From Algoriphagus aestuarii (GTDB lineage Bacteria > Bacteroidota > Bacteroidia > Cytophagales > Cyclobacteriaceae), in assembly GCA_017051695.1 (NCBI GenBank), contig JAFIDK010000003.1, positions 453,873-517,872 of the forward strand: 64,000 bases of DNA, given 5' to 3'. The translations under genes and the position numbers were made by a program. Each line of letters opens with the position of its first letter. Position 1 is the first letter of the stretch. The notes under the pieces were generated by a model, which made no database searches, had not been told where the DNA came from, and worked only from the letters and a program-made list of their open reading frames with translations. This document shows, one piece after another, positions 8,787 to 17,144 of the stretch.

Positions 8787-10271
8787 ATGAAAAATACCTT
8801 AAAAGACCTCATTGAAAAGAATAAACTGAGAGAGCAGCAATATGCAGCTCAGCGACAGTCTGAAATTGATAATCCTTTGACAAAAGATAACAGGAGAGAT
8901 TTTTTAAAGAAAACTGCACTAGGCGGTTTAAGTTTGTCAGCGTTGATGGGACTTAGCATAGAAGATACCATGGCAGAAACCACCAAGAATGTGCGTAGAG
9001 CTTCTGCACCTTCAGATTTGAAAATTACGGATTTGCGATATGCACATACGGCAGTGATGGGAGGGACTGCTATACTCAGGATAGATACCAATCAAGGAAT
9101 CTATGGTTTGGGGGAGGTGAGAGATGGTGCGGATCCAAAGTATGCTTTGATGCTCAAGAGCCGTATTCTAGGAGAGAACCCATGTAATGTGGAGAAGATT
9201 TTTAAAATCATCAAGCAGTTTGGTGGTCAATCACGTCAGGCCGGAGGGGTTTGTGGAGTTGAAATGGCTCTTTGGGACCTTTGCGGAAAAGCTTACAATG
9301 TTCCTGCTTGGCAGTTATTAGGAGGGAGATACCGGGATTCAGTGAGATTGTATGCAGATACACCCGAAGCAAGCTCTCCGGATGAACAATTAAAGCTCAT
9401 TAAATACAGAACAGAAGAACAAGGATACACTTGGCTGAAAATGGATGTGTCCATTGGGGAAATAATGGATATTCCTGGTTGTATCGTCAATCCTGAGATT
9501 TTTAAGCAAGGGAAAAGCCAATGGCAGGGCGGATACATGTCTTATGCCAATACCGCTCACCCATTTACTGGAGTTCAAATAACCGAAAAAGGACTGGACG
9601 AGCTCGCAAAGATTGTAGATCATGTAAGAGGTTTGGTAGGTTATGAAATCCCGCTTTCAACCGATCATTATGGTCATTTTGACCTGAACAACTGCATCAG
9701 ATTAGGTCAGGCATTGGATAAATACAGGCTCGCATGGCTGGAGGACATGGTACCGTGGCAAATGTGGGAACAGCATAAAACCATAACCACCGCTCTCAAT
9801 ACGCCAACCACTACTGGAGAGGATATTTATCTACTTCAGTATTTCAAAGATCTGATCGATAATCATGCTGTGGATATTGTACATCCTGACTTGGCATCAT
9901 CTGGCGGACTTCTGGAGACAAAAAGAATCGCTGACTATGCCGAAGAAAAAGGGATTTCTATGGCCATGCATCAGGCAGGGACTCCGGTTTCTTTTATGGC
10001 AAATGTCCATTGTGCTGCTGCCACTCAAAATTTCCTCGCATTGGAGCACCATTCAGTGGATGTTCCATGGTGGGAGGATATGGTGACGATGACGGGTGGA
10101 GGAAAAATGATTGACAAAGGTTACGCTCCTGTTCCGCTGGATGCGCCTGGGCTGGGAATTGAATTAAATGAAGAAGTGGTGAAAGCACACCTTCATCCAT
10201 CAGACAATTCTTATTTTGCGCCAACTGACATGTGGAATGAAAAACGTTCCCATGATAGAACCTACAGTTAA
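8787..10271 (+). CDS. Tat-exported mandelate racemase/muconate lactonizing-type dehydratase (copy 2)
   Basis: 494 residues, enolase superfamily, paralogous to the protein at 6386 (both mature parts begin PSDLKITD). The twin-arginine motif NRRDFLKKTALGGL is at 35-48, preceded by an unusually long charged lead of ~34 residues, so the signal is atypical. Alternatively an inner start is used, but no better ATG is seen. Predicted ligands are Asp293 (STDHYGHF), Glu319 (WLED) and Glu345 (TGEDIY); His294 and His395 (AMHQAGTP) are candidate catalytic residues. Compared with copy 1 it has an insertion of about 50 residues after the sixth-strand region (positions 222-270). It closes the second aldolase/dehydratase pair and is followed by a hairpin. 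Confidence 0.87.
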   Translation: MKNTLKDLIEKNKLREQQYAAQRQSEIDNPLTKDNRRDFLKKTALGGLSLSALMGLSIEDTMAETTKNVRRASAPSDLKITDLRYAHTAVMGGTAILRIDTNQGIYGLGEVRDGADPKYALMLKSRILGENPCNVEKIFKIIKQFGGQSRQAGGVCGVEMALWDLCGKAYNVPAWQLLGGRYRDSVRLYADTPEASSPDEQLKLIKYRTEEQGYTWLKMDVSIGEIMDIPGCIVNPEIFKQGKSQWQGGYMSYANTAHPFTGVQITEKGLDELAKIVDHVRGLVGYEIPLSTDHYGHFDLNNCIRLGQALDKYRLAWLEDMVPWQMWEQHKTITTALNTPTTTGEDIYLLQYFKDLIDNHAVDIVHPDLASSGGLLETKRIADYAEEKGISMAMHQAGTPVSFMANVHCAAATQNFLALEHHSVDVPWWEDMVTMTGGGKMIDKGYAPVPLDAPGLGIELNEEVVKAHLHPSDNSYFAPTDMWNEKRSHDRTYS

Positions 10272-10297
10272 GAATTGGATTTATAACAGAGATTAAT

Positions 10298-10327
10298 CTG
10301 AAAGCTTGTATTTTGACAAGCTTTCAG
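10298..10327 (+). terminator. Hairpin after second dehydratase
   Basis: A 12-bp perfect stem: CTGAAAGCTTGT (10298-10309), loop ATTTTG, ACAAGCTTTCAG (10316-10327). It is not followed by a long T run, so termination may be partial and the transporter gene 34 bases further may still be co-transcribed. Confidence 0.55.
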
Positions 10328-10361
10328 ATATCCATTTAGTACCACCCAAAATACCTGCATC

Positions 10362-11447
10362 TTGAACCCGAAAATTACCAAAACACTCTCCATCCTGTCT
10401 CTTGTCTTATTTCTTGCGGCTATTGCTACTAGCTTGTTCTCTGATATAGCAAATGCTGGCTTCTTGTGGATAGGATTTTTCTTTATCTGTGCTATTTCGT
10501 TTTTAGGCAATCCCAAACTTAAGGGATATGCCTATTCTATGATGATTTTTGGCTCGGTCACTTTAGCGCTTTATTTCCCTCAATATTTTGTCGAGTACAA
10601 TGGGTTTAAATTTAGCGCTCTTATTGTTCCCTTGATCCAAATAATCATGTTCGGAATGGGGACTTCCATGAGTGTGAAAGATTTTCTTGGAGTAGTAAAG
10701 ATGCCCAAGGGTGTTTTGATCGGAGTGCTTTGCCAGTTTTCCATCATGCCTTTTATAGGATATTCGCTGGCTAAAATCAGTGGTTTCCCACCAGAAATCG
10801 CGGCAGGAATGATTCTGATTGGTTGCTCGCCAAGTGGGATGGCATCCAATGTGATGAGTTACTTGGCGAAAGCAAATTTGGCTCTTTCCATTACAGTGAC
10901 TTCGGTCACGACCTTGATGGCACCCTTTGTCACCCCTTATTTAATGGGTTGGCTAGCAGGTGAGTTTGTAGCTATAGATGTGCTGGAAATGATGATAAGT
11001 ATTGTGAAAATGGTCATTATTCCAATTGGAGCGGGTTTGATCTTTAATTATTTCCTTCGGGGGAAAGCGAAATGGCTGGATGATTTAATGCCCATTATCT
11101 CCATGGCTGCTATCGCCCTCATTCTGGTGGTAATTGTGGCTGCTGGAAGGGACAGTTTATTGGATATTGGCCCTTTGCTGATTTTGATGGTGGTGTTTCA
11201 TAATCTAGCTGGATATACTCTGGGGTACTGGGCAAGTCGTTTATTTAAACTGGACGAAAAAGACTGCAGGACGATCGCAATCGAGGTTGGAATGCAAAAT
11301 GGAGGACTTGCATCAGGCATTGCAAAAGAAATGGGAAAAATCGCCACGGTAGGTCTGGCACCGGCTGTTTTTGGTCCATTTATGAATGTGTCAGGATCAA
11401 TTTTAGCATCTTATTGGCACAAAAAGCCCATAGAACCAGAACATTAA
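10362..11447 (+). CDS. Bile acid:sodium symporter (BASS) family transporter
   Basis: 361 residues, about ten hydrophobic segments, inner membrane. The family signature region is visible: a GMGTSMSVKDF segment near 105-115, GCSPSGMASNVMSYLAKANLALS (about 152-174) and the E-x-G-MQN-GLA motif (IEVGMQNGGLAS, about 307-318), which form the crossed-helix sodium and substrate site. Members carry bile acids, pyruvate, pantothenate or other organic anions with Na+. No ATG fits; the reading starts at TTG 10362, preceded by the ACCCAAAATACC leader (10343-10354). Coming straight after two periplasmic aldolase/dehydratase pairs, it is a good candidate to import the resulting keto acids (for example pyruvate), but that is inference. 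Confidence 0.88.
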   Translation: MNPKITKTLSILSLVLFLAAIATSLFSDIANAGFLWIGFFFICAISFLGNPKLKGYAYSMMIFGSVTLALYFPQYFVEYNGFKFSALIVPLIQIIMFGMGTSMSVKDFLGVVKMPKGVLIGVLCQFSIMPFIGYSLAKISGFPPEIAAGMILIGCSPSGMASNVMSYLAKANLALSITVTSVTTLMAPFVTPYLMGWLAGEFVAIDVLEMMISIVKMVIIPIGAGLIFNYFLRGKAKWLDDLMPIISMAAIALILVVIVAAGRDSLLDIGPLLILMVVFHNLAGYTLGYWASRLFKLDEKDCRTIAIEVGMQNGGLASGIAKEMGKIATVGLAPAVFGPFMNVSGSILASYWHKKPIEPEH

Positions 11448-11651
11448 TCCCATCTAAAAAGCACAAAACAAGATGGTACTCGATATAAAATTCCAACAGA
11501 AAGTCTGAGCATTGGCTTATTTGTAAATAAAAAGTCAAAAGTATATAGACAATGAAACTCCTAGGATCACATTGTCAAATGAATTTTGATCTTACAGGAA
11601 AAGGCCTGCTAACTTATTATCATACAAAACATTTTACCAGATTCTAAAACG

Positions 11652-12071
11652 ATGAAGACAGTATTAACCCTCGCTATTTTATTTTGTAGTTTTTGTACAA
11701 ATGCTCAATCAGAAAAAGATCTTGAAGGCCAAGTTGAAAAACTCAGACTCGCCTTGATTGACCCAACTGAAGTAGCTTTAAAAGAGCTTAGTTTAGCTTC
11801 CTTGACATATGGACATTCCAACGGATTACTGGAAAACCAAGATCAATTTATAGAAGCACTGGTTTCCGGGAAGTCTGATTTTGCATCGATTACATTTGAA
11901 GATCAGGTGATTCTGGTAGAGAAAAATACCGGGATTGTACGACATAATTTAGTGGCAGATGTCGTAGAAGGAGGCAAGGTAAATCCAATCAAAATAGGAG
12001 TCATGCTGGTTTGGCAAAAAGAGAAAGGAAGCTGGAAGCTACTTGCCAGACAGGCTTATAAGCTTCCATAA
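11652..12071 (+). CDS. Secreted NTF2-like (DUF4440) protein
   Basis: 139 residues with a Sec signal (about 1-18, FCSFCTNAQS). The mature domain is a small alpha+beta NTF2-like fold: helical start EKLRLALIDPTEVALKEL, the LSLASLTYGHSNG strand, and the closing GVMLVWQKEKGSWKLLARQAYKL strands typical of DUF4440/SnoaL-like proteins. The role is unknown, often a ligand-binding or degraded-enzyme fold. Monocistronic, convergent with the methyltransferase; 204 bases of upstream sequence show no other gene. Confidence 0.75.
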   Translation: MKTVLTLAILFCSFCTNAQSEKDLEGQVEKLRLALIDPTEVALKELSLASLTYGHSNGLLENQDQFIEALVSGKSDFASITFEDQVILVEKNTGIVRHNLVADVVEGGKVNPIKIGVMLVWQKEKGSWKLLARQAYKLP

Positions 12072-12107
12072 TTGGTAAAAGAAAGTGGTGATGAATCTGC
12101 TGGAGGG

Positions 12108-12815
12108 CTATTTGATCCCTCCAAAAGCTCCAAAACACATGTTTTTGTGAAGGATTTCTGTACTGCTAAACCCTACTTTTTTCATCAGTCCCAATTGATA
12201 ACTCATAGATCTGGGGGAATCCTCCTTATCCACATATTCCAATACTTTTTGACGATATTCTTTTCCGCCTATTTTTTCCAAATAGTCCCCATACCGCTCC
12301 CAAGTATAGGTATCAAGAATAGGGTTTTCTTGAGTAATCAAATCTGAAATCATCAGGCAGCCTCCTGGTTTCAAAAGATGGTAAAGTTTGGTGAAAGTCT
12401 GCTCCCAGTCTTCATCGTCTCTCAAATGGTGCAAAACTGCTCCGGCTAGAATGATGTCAAATCCATGGTCTTCTAATTTTGCCTCACGAATGTCTTGCTG
12501 AATGATTCTTATTTTCCCTGTAGTCACTTTACTTACCCGCTCCTCTGCTTTTTGCAACATTGGGAGGCTTAGATCCACCAAGGTGCAATTGAGATCAGGG
12601 AGTTTGGTCAGCATCTTGATGGTATAATTTCCTGCGCCGCAACCTACATCCAAAAGGTGAGTTGCATTCGGAGTGATCCTCTTAGCTGCTTCTGTAATCA
12701 GCTCCAGAGAAATTTGTGCATCGATTGTTGAAATTTGACCTGTTTCAATGTCAGAAAAACGGTCAACATCATTGTCAAAGCGTGCCCGTATTTCTTCAAT
12801 AGTGGATTTTTTCAT
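12108..12815 (-). CDS. Class I SAM-dependent methyltransferase
   Basis: 235 residues, cytosolic. The Rossmann methyltransferase motif I is clear (HLLDVGCGAGNYTIKML, about 60-76), motif II acid in CTLVDLS, motif IV ILAGAVLHHL, and the post-motif KPGGCLMISDL. It belongs to the Methyltransf_25/12-like group acting on small molecules; the substrate cannot be named. Single gene on the - strand, starting with ATGAAAAAATCC. Confidence 0.87.
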   Translation of the reverse strand: MKKSTIEEIRARFDNDVDRFSDIETGQISTIDAQISLELITEAAKRITPNATHLLDVGCGAGNYTIKMLTKLPDLNCTLVDLSLPMLQKAEERVSKVTTGKIRIIQQDIREAKLEDHGFDIILAGAVLHHLRDDEDWEQTFTKLYHLLKPGGCLMISDLITQENPILDTYTWERYGDYLEKIGGKEYRQKVLEYVDKEDSPRSMSYQLGLMKKVGFSSTEILHKNMCFGAFGGIK

Positions 12816-12836
12816 AAGTATGTAGGTTTTCTAAAT

Positions 12837-12946
12837 AGGCTGTCTCATAATCACTTTATGTCACATTTCGATCCATTAGCCCTTCGATCAGCGACTTTCG
12901 TCATTCCAGTGCTCAGGAAGTCAAATTTGAGACTTTTAAGACAGCT
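12837..12946. repeat. MITE-like element with imperfect terminal inverted repeats
   Basis: The gap between the methyltransferase and CDF genes is bounded by AGGCTGTCTCATAATC (12837-12852) and, inverted, GACTTTTAAGACAGCT (12931-12946). The arms match at roughly 14 of 20 positions with one gap. The inside (about 80 bases) has no open frame of note. GGCTGTCTCA-type ends are common on insertion sequences, so this could be a miniature non-autonomous element or IS remnant. No target-site duplication is obvious by eye. Confidence 0.4.
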
Positions 12947-12951
12947 TTCTC

Positions 12952-13818
12952 TTAATATGGTTCTATATGTATCAATAAATGGCCGATTTCTGGTAGTTCT
13001 TTTTGAAGTCGGTCTTTTAGTACGTGGGAAATATCATGCCCTTCTTTTACGGTAAGGTTTCCTTCTACCAATGCGTGAAGATCCACATGGTAGTCCATGC
13101 CAGCTTTCCTGACATAACATTTCTCTGTTCCTTTTACACCTTTTACCTGAATGGCGATCTTTCGGATTTCTTCAATCATTTCTTCATGATTGTTTTCATC
13201 CATGACCTCTGCCAGTGCCGGTCGGAAAATTTTGTAACAGTTGTAAACAATGAAAACGACAGCAATTAAAGCAGCATAATCGTCTGCGGCCTCAAAGCCC
13301 TCTCCAAAAAACAAAGCCATAGAGATGCCGATAAAAGCAGCAACGGATGTGATCGCATCACTTCTATGATGCCAGGCCTCTGCTTTTAGTGAGTCAGAAT
13401 TTATTTTTTTGCTTTTTCGAATGACAACTTGATAGGAAGTTTCTTTCCAGATAATGATACCTGCCAGCACCCAAAGGGTAAAACTTTTTGGAAGCTCATG
13501 AGGAATCCTGATATGTTGGATCGCTTGATATGCGATGGTCGCAGCAGATAAAATCAAAAAAGCTACAACCAAAAAAGTGATCAAAGGCTCTGCTTTTCCA
13601 TGTCCATAAGGATGGTTTTCATCTGCAGGCCGGTGGGCATATCGCAATCCTACCAAAACCAGGATCGAAGCAAAAACATCCACTACAGATTCGATTCCAT
13701 CAGCGATCAGCGCATAAGAATTCCCGAAAATCCCTGCTAGGAATTTAATGCTGGCCAGTGCCACATTTCCCAGCATGCTGAAAATAACCGTTCTTACTGC
13801 GATATTTTGGTTGGACAT
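12952..13818 (-). CDS. Cation diffusion facilitator (CDF) family metal exporter
   Basis: 288 residues. Inner-membrane Zn/Fe/Mn:H+ antiporter family. Membrane helices occupy about 10-200; the metal site of TM2 is SYALIADGIESVVDV and of TM5 HHRSDAITS, both with the H/D-x3-D pattern (H-x3-D in TM5 suggests zinc). HPYGHGKAEPL is the conserved histidine-rich cytosolic link after TM2. The last ~85 residues form the cytoplasmic ferredoxin-like dimerization domain (GTEKCYVRKAGMDYHVDLHALVEG). Monocistronic on the - strand. Confidence 0.92.
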   Translation of the reverse strand: MSNQNIAVRTVIFSMLGNVALASIKFLAGIFGNSYALIADGIESVVDVFASILVLVGLRYAHRPADENHPYGHGKAEPLITFLVVAFLILSAATIAYQAIQHIRIPHELPKSFTLWVLAGIIIWKETSYQVVIRKSKKINSDSLKAEAWHHRSDAITSVAAFIGISMALFFGEGFEAADDYAALIAVVFIVYNCYKIFRPALAEVMDENNHEEMIEEIRKIAIQVKGVKGTEKCYVRKAGMDYHVDLHALVEGNLTVKEGHDISHVLKDRLQKELPEIGHLLIHIEPY

Positions 13819-13916
13819 GATATAGTAAAAGAGATGCTAAGAAATTCCATCTAGAAAAGATAACTGATTTTGCAAAGGTCGGGTTTCCCTTTATCCCAGA
13901 AACCATAGTTTAGAAT

Positions 13917-15224
13917 TTATTCGGCTTTTTGGCCTCTTTTTCCCAACCAATATAAACCTGTCCCAATTAAAATTAATACCCCAGTTAACCAAACTGAAGT
14001 CCAACTTACTTGAATCATTAACCAAAGGCATGCACCGATTCCCAAAATTGGAATCAAATATCCTCCGCGAAGAATAAATGGACTTTCTTTTCTGAACCTT
14101 GGTCGTAAAACGGGGATGGCTGCGCAACTCATCATAAAAAGAAAAAGCCTGGATAATACTGTCATCGCTGCCAGAAATGTAAACGTACCGAATGCAGCTA
14201 AGGCAAATGCCGAAATTCCAAAAAACAAAATGGAGTTAGCAGGGGTCAAAAATTTCTCATGAACATTCCCAAACCAATCCGGAAGGGATTTTTCCAGGGA
14301 TAAAGCATAAGTGATTCTGGTGGCGGAAAACATAGATCCGATTAGATTTGCTATCACCGAAGTAGCTACTCCAATCATTAAAATGATTGCTCCTGTATTG
14401 CCAAAAAGGGCTGATGAAGCGTCTAAAAGGGGGGTTGTGCTGGTTGCTAAATCAGGAACTGCCGCTTGAGATACAAGTTGAATCAACATATAAAGGACAG
14501 CCACAATGACAAGACCCAGAATCAAACCAAGTGGCATATCTCTTTCTGGTCTTTTGGCTTCTCCTGCTGGCACTACGGCGCCTTCAAATCCGACAAAGGC
14601 ATAGATCAGTAACAAAGCTGCAGCTCCCAAATTGGATCCTTCCGGTAGGGGAGTGTCGAAAACCGGGATCACCTGTGGCCCCAGTAGAATGAATCCTCCA
14701 AAAATCAAACCTATCAAAACAGTGAATTTGATGATGGTAAATAAAGTCATGGATCGGATCGATTCTGATGAACCTAAAATATTGATCAAACTGAGTCCTC
14801 CACAAGTGAGTGCGATGGTAATAAGTCTTCCATAGCCTTCTGAAGCAATTGGTAAAAAATAAGCAATACTGTCTGTCAGCAAAACGGTGTTGGCTGCAAA
14901 GGAAATGAGCCTGGCCAGATAATAAAGCCAACCACCCTGGAATCCTACGAAAGGTCCAAATGCTAATTTTCCATAGCGAATCGGTCCACCAGTTCCTCTG
15001 AAATAACTCCCCAGCTCAGCAAAGCACAGGATGACAGGCAACATCAATAAAGCACAAAAAGCATAAATAAAAACGCTGTATTCACCCGCAAGTCGTGCAG
15101 CACCAGAAGGTAGTCCGAAAATTCCCGCTCCGATCAGCCCATTCACTACCAGCATCCAAACACCCCACAGTCCTAAATTTCTCGGTAATTTTTCTTGTAT
15201 TTCTTGACTGGGTTGGATGGCCAT
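13917..15224 (-). CDS. APC-family amino acid permease
   Basis: 435 residues with about 12 transmembrane segments. The first helix has the APC signature GLIGAGIFGLPSGAA (about 30-44), the glycine-rich unwound site that binds the amino-acid backbone. Other typical points are AFVGFEGAVVPAGEA (about 208-222) and the TRITYALS segment. Substrate is not predictable; basic or neutral amino acids are common for this branch. Stand-alone - strand gene. The leader CCAAAATCC lies 14 bases before the ATG. Confidence 0.9.
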   Translation of the reverse strand: MAIQPSQEIQEKLPRNLGLWGVWMLVVNGLIGAGIFGLPSGAARLAGEYSVFIYAFCALLMLPVILCFAELGSYFRGTGGPIRYGKLAFGPFVGFQGGWLYYLARLISFAANTVLLTDSIAYFLPIASEGYGRLITIALTCGGLSLINILGSSESIRSMTLFTIIKFTVLIGLIFGGFILLGPQVIPVFDTPLPEGSNLGAAALLLIYAFVGFEGAVVPAGEAKRPERDMPLGLILGLVIVAVLYMLIQLVSQAAVPDLATSTTPLLDASSALFGNTGAIILMIGVATSVIANLIGSMFSATRITYALSLEKSLPDWFGNVHEKFLTPANSILFFGISAFALAAFGTFTFLAAMTVLSRLFLFMMSCAAIPVLRPRFRKESPFILRGGYLIPILGIGACLWLMIQVSWTSVWLTGVLILIGTGLYWLGKRGQKAE

Positions 15225-15330
15225 CTACTCTTGGATTTTGGTCTTTTGTAAGCAAAAAGATAAGCTAATAAATGAATCTATTGAACCTGATTTATAGAGA
15301 ACTTTAATAATTATGATGAAAGGCAAGCCA

Positions 15331-17094
15331 TTATTTTTTTAGAATCTCTACCCAAAAAGGGAAAATTTCCTTTCCGTTTACCTGATAGAAGGGAGTAAGT
15401 GCGGTTTCCATTTCGAAAATCTCTATTCCATTCATTTCAATAATTTCCATCTCGCCTTCAGAGGTGTCTGTTTGAGAATTGACAAGTGTACCCGTTTCCA
15501 AAATCATGTTCCCCTTAGCCGGGACGGGCTTTACAAATTTGAATTTGAAGTCATATGTACCGGCTGCTAGTTTCACGTTCCAATAGCCAAAGATTTCTTC
15601 CTGAGCCCAGATTCCACGTTCTCCAGCGGCATCGTTCCTATTTAAAAAAGTGGGGTTTTCATCACCGAACCCTATTTGGATTTTTGGTTGTTCGATCAGA
15701 TTTTTCTCTTGGATTAGTTCCTGATAGAGCTGATCCATTTCTGTCTTCAGTTTTAGGGCTTTATCTTTTTCTTCTGAAATTAAATTCCTTTGCTCAAACG
15801 GATCTTCCTGAAGATTAAATAGGTCAAATTCTTCGATTTCGGCATCATAATCAGTTTTTCCGACTAGTTTCCATCCTGAGTTTTGAATGGAAATATTCGT
15901 GTATTTCTCTGGGTATTTTCTGTTCCAATAAGAGAAGTAACTTCGATTTTCAAAACCGTTTTCATCACCAGCGATCAGCCCTAATAAGCTTTTGCCATCG
16001 ATTTTTCGATCATTTGGGAGATCTATATCTGTCAATTCCGCAATGGTGGGAAGGATATCCAAATGTGCGGTTAAAGCATTAATCTGTTTTGGTTTGGAGA
16101 ATTTTTTCGGAAAATGAATGAGCAAAGGAGCTCTGACACCACCTTGAAATACATTTCCTTTTAAACCACGGAGACCAGCCACATACCGCTGCTGTTGGGG
16201 ACCATTGTCAGTCAAAAACATCACCACTGTATTGTCAGCAATGCCTAGTTCTTCCAGCTTGGAAAACAGTCTTTTCAGGTTGTCATCGATATTTTCTACC
16301 ATGGCATAAACCTTTCTTGCATCTTTCTTTTGAGAGTCATTCATCGGATAAAATGGTTTCCCATCCTTCCCAAACCCCTCAGAAGGGTCTAAGTCTTTAT
16401 ACTTCAGATAGTATTTTTCAGGAACTTGAAGAGGCGTGTGGGGGGCATTGAATGAGAGGTATGTAAAAAATGGGCGGTTCTTATTTTTCTCTATAAATTT
16501 AATTGCCTCCCCTGCAAAAATATCCGAACAGTAACCTGTGTAAGATTCTTGTTGGTTATTGTGCCAAAGTACTGGGTCAAAATAACTTCGGTCTCCTTGA
16601 TAATAGGTAGTAAAATCTCCAACTTGACCCATTCCACCTGATAAATGAATCAAGGACTCGTCAAAGCCCTGGTCACTAGGTCGCATAGGATAATTGTCTC
16701 CCAAGTGCCATTTTCCAAAAATCCCGGTGACATAATTCTTTTTTTTGAGTAGCTCGGCAATGGTAATTTCATTAGTCGACATCATTGCTCCTCCATTGTA
16801 CGTATCTCTGATGCCTGTTCTTAAAGAGTAACGACCTGTCATGAGACTGGATCGGGTAGGAGCGCAAACAGGTGAAACATAAAAGTTGGTAAACTCTATG
16901 CTTTCTTTGGCCAATTGATCGATCGTAGGTGTCGAAATGTGTGGATTGCCGGTAAAACCAAAATCACCATATCCTTGATCATCGGTGATGATTACAATGA
17001 TGTTCGGTAGTTTTTGTGCTGAGGAAATTTGAAAAGTAAGATGAAATAAGAAAAATAGGAGAATTTTTTTAGAAAGTGTCATGGTTTTTTTCAC
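15331..17094 (-). CDS. Secreted S1-family sulfatase
   Basis: 587 residues, hydrolyses sulfate esters, probably of algal or host polysaccharides. Sec signal 1-26 (SSAQ). The metal-binding Asp pair is at 38-39 (IITDDQGYGD). The formylglycine motif is C77-A-P-T-R-S-S with LMTGRY behind it, the C-x-P-x-R type that needs a maturation enzyme (not in this window). Later sulfatase motifs: GKWHLGD and TDNGPQ. The C-terminal ~120 residues (from about 465) form an added beta-rich domain. Alone in its transcription unit, but a second sulfatase occurs at 44521. Confidence 0.93.
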   Translation of the reverse strand: MKKTMTLSKKILLFFLFHLTFQISSAQKLPNIIVIITDDQGYGDFGFTGNPHISTPTIDQLAKESIEFTNFYVSPVCAPTRSSLMTGRYSLRTGIRDTYNGGAMMSTNEITIAELLKKKNYVTGIFGKWHLGDNYPMRPSDQGFDESLIHLSGGMGQVGDFTTYYQGDRSYFDPVLWHNNQQESYTGYCSDIFAGEAIKFIEKNKNRPFFTYLSFNAPHTPLQVPEKYYLKYKDLDPSEGFGKDGKPFYPMNDSQKKDARKVYAMVENIDDNLKRLFSKLEELGIADNTVVMFLTDNGPQQQRYVAGLRGLKGNVFQGGVRAPLLIHFPKKFSKPKQINALTAHLDILPTIAELTDIDLPNDRKIDGKSLLGLIAGDENGFENRSYFSYWNRKYPEKYTNISIQNSGWKLVGKTDYDAEIEEFDLFNLQEDPFEQRNLISEEKDKALKLKTEMDQLYQELIQEKNLIEQPKIQIGFGDENPTFLNRNDAAGERGIWAQEEIFGYWNVKLAAGTYDFKFKFVKPVPAKGNMILETGTLVNSQTDTSEGEMEIIEMNGIEIFEMETALTPFYQVNGKEIFPFWVEILKK

Positions 17095-17144
17095 TTAGAT
17101 TCTGCTGAAGATCTTATAAAAATTAAAGAAATTCAAATCCAAGA

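Noticed and set aside
12072-12347. 91-codon frame on the + strand
   Set aside because: It is the antisense of the methyltransferase gene and has no features.
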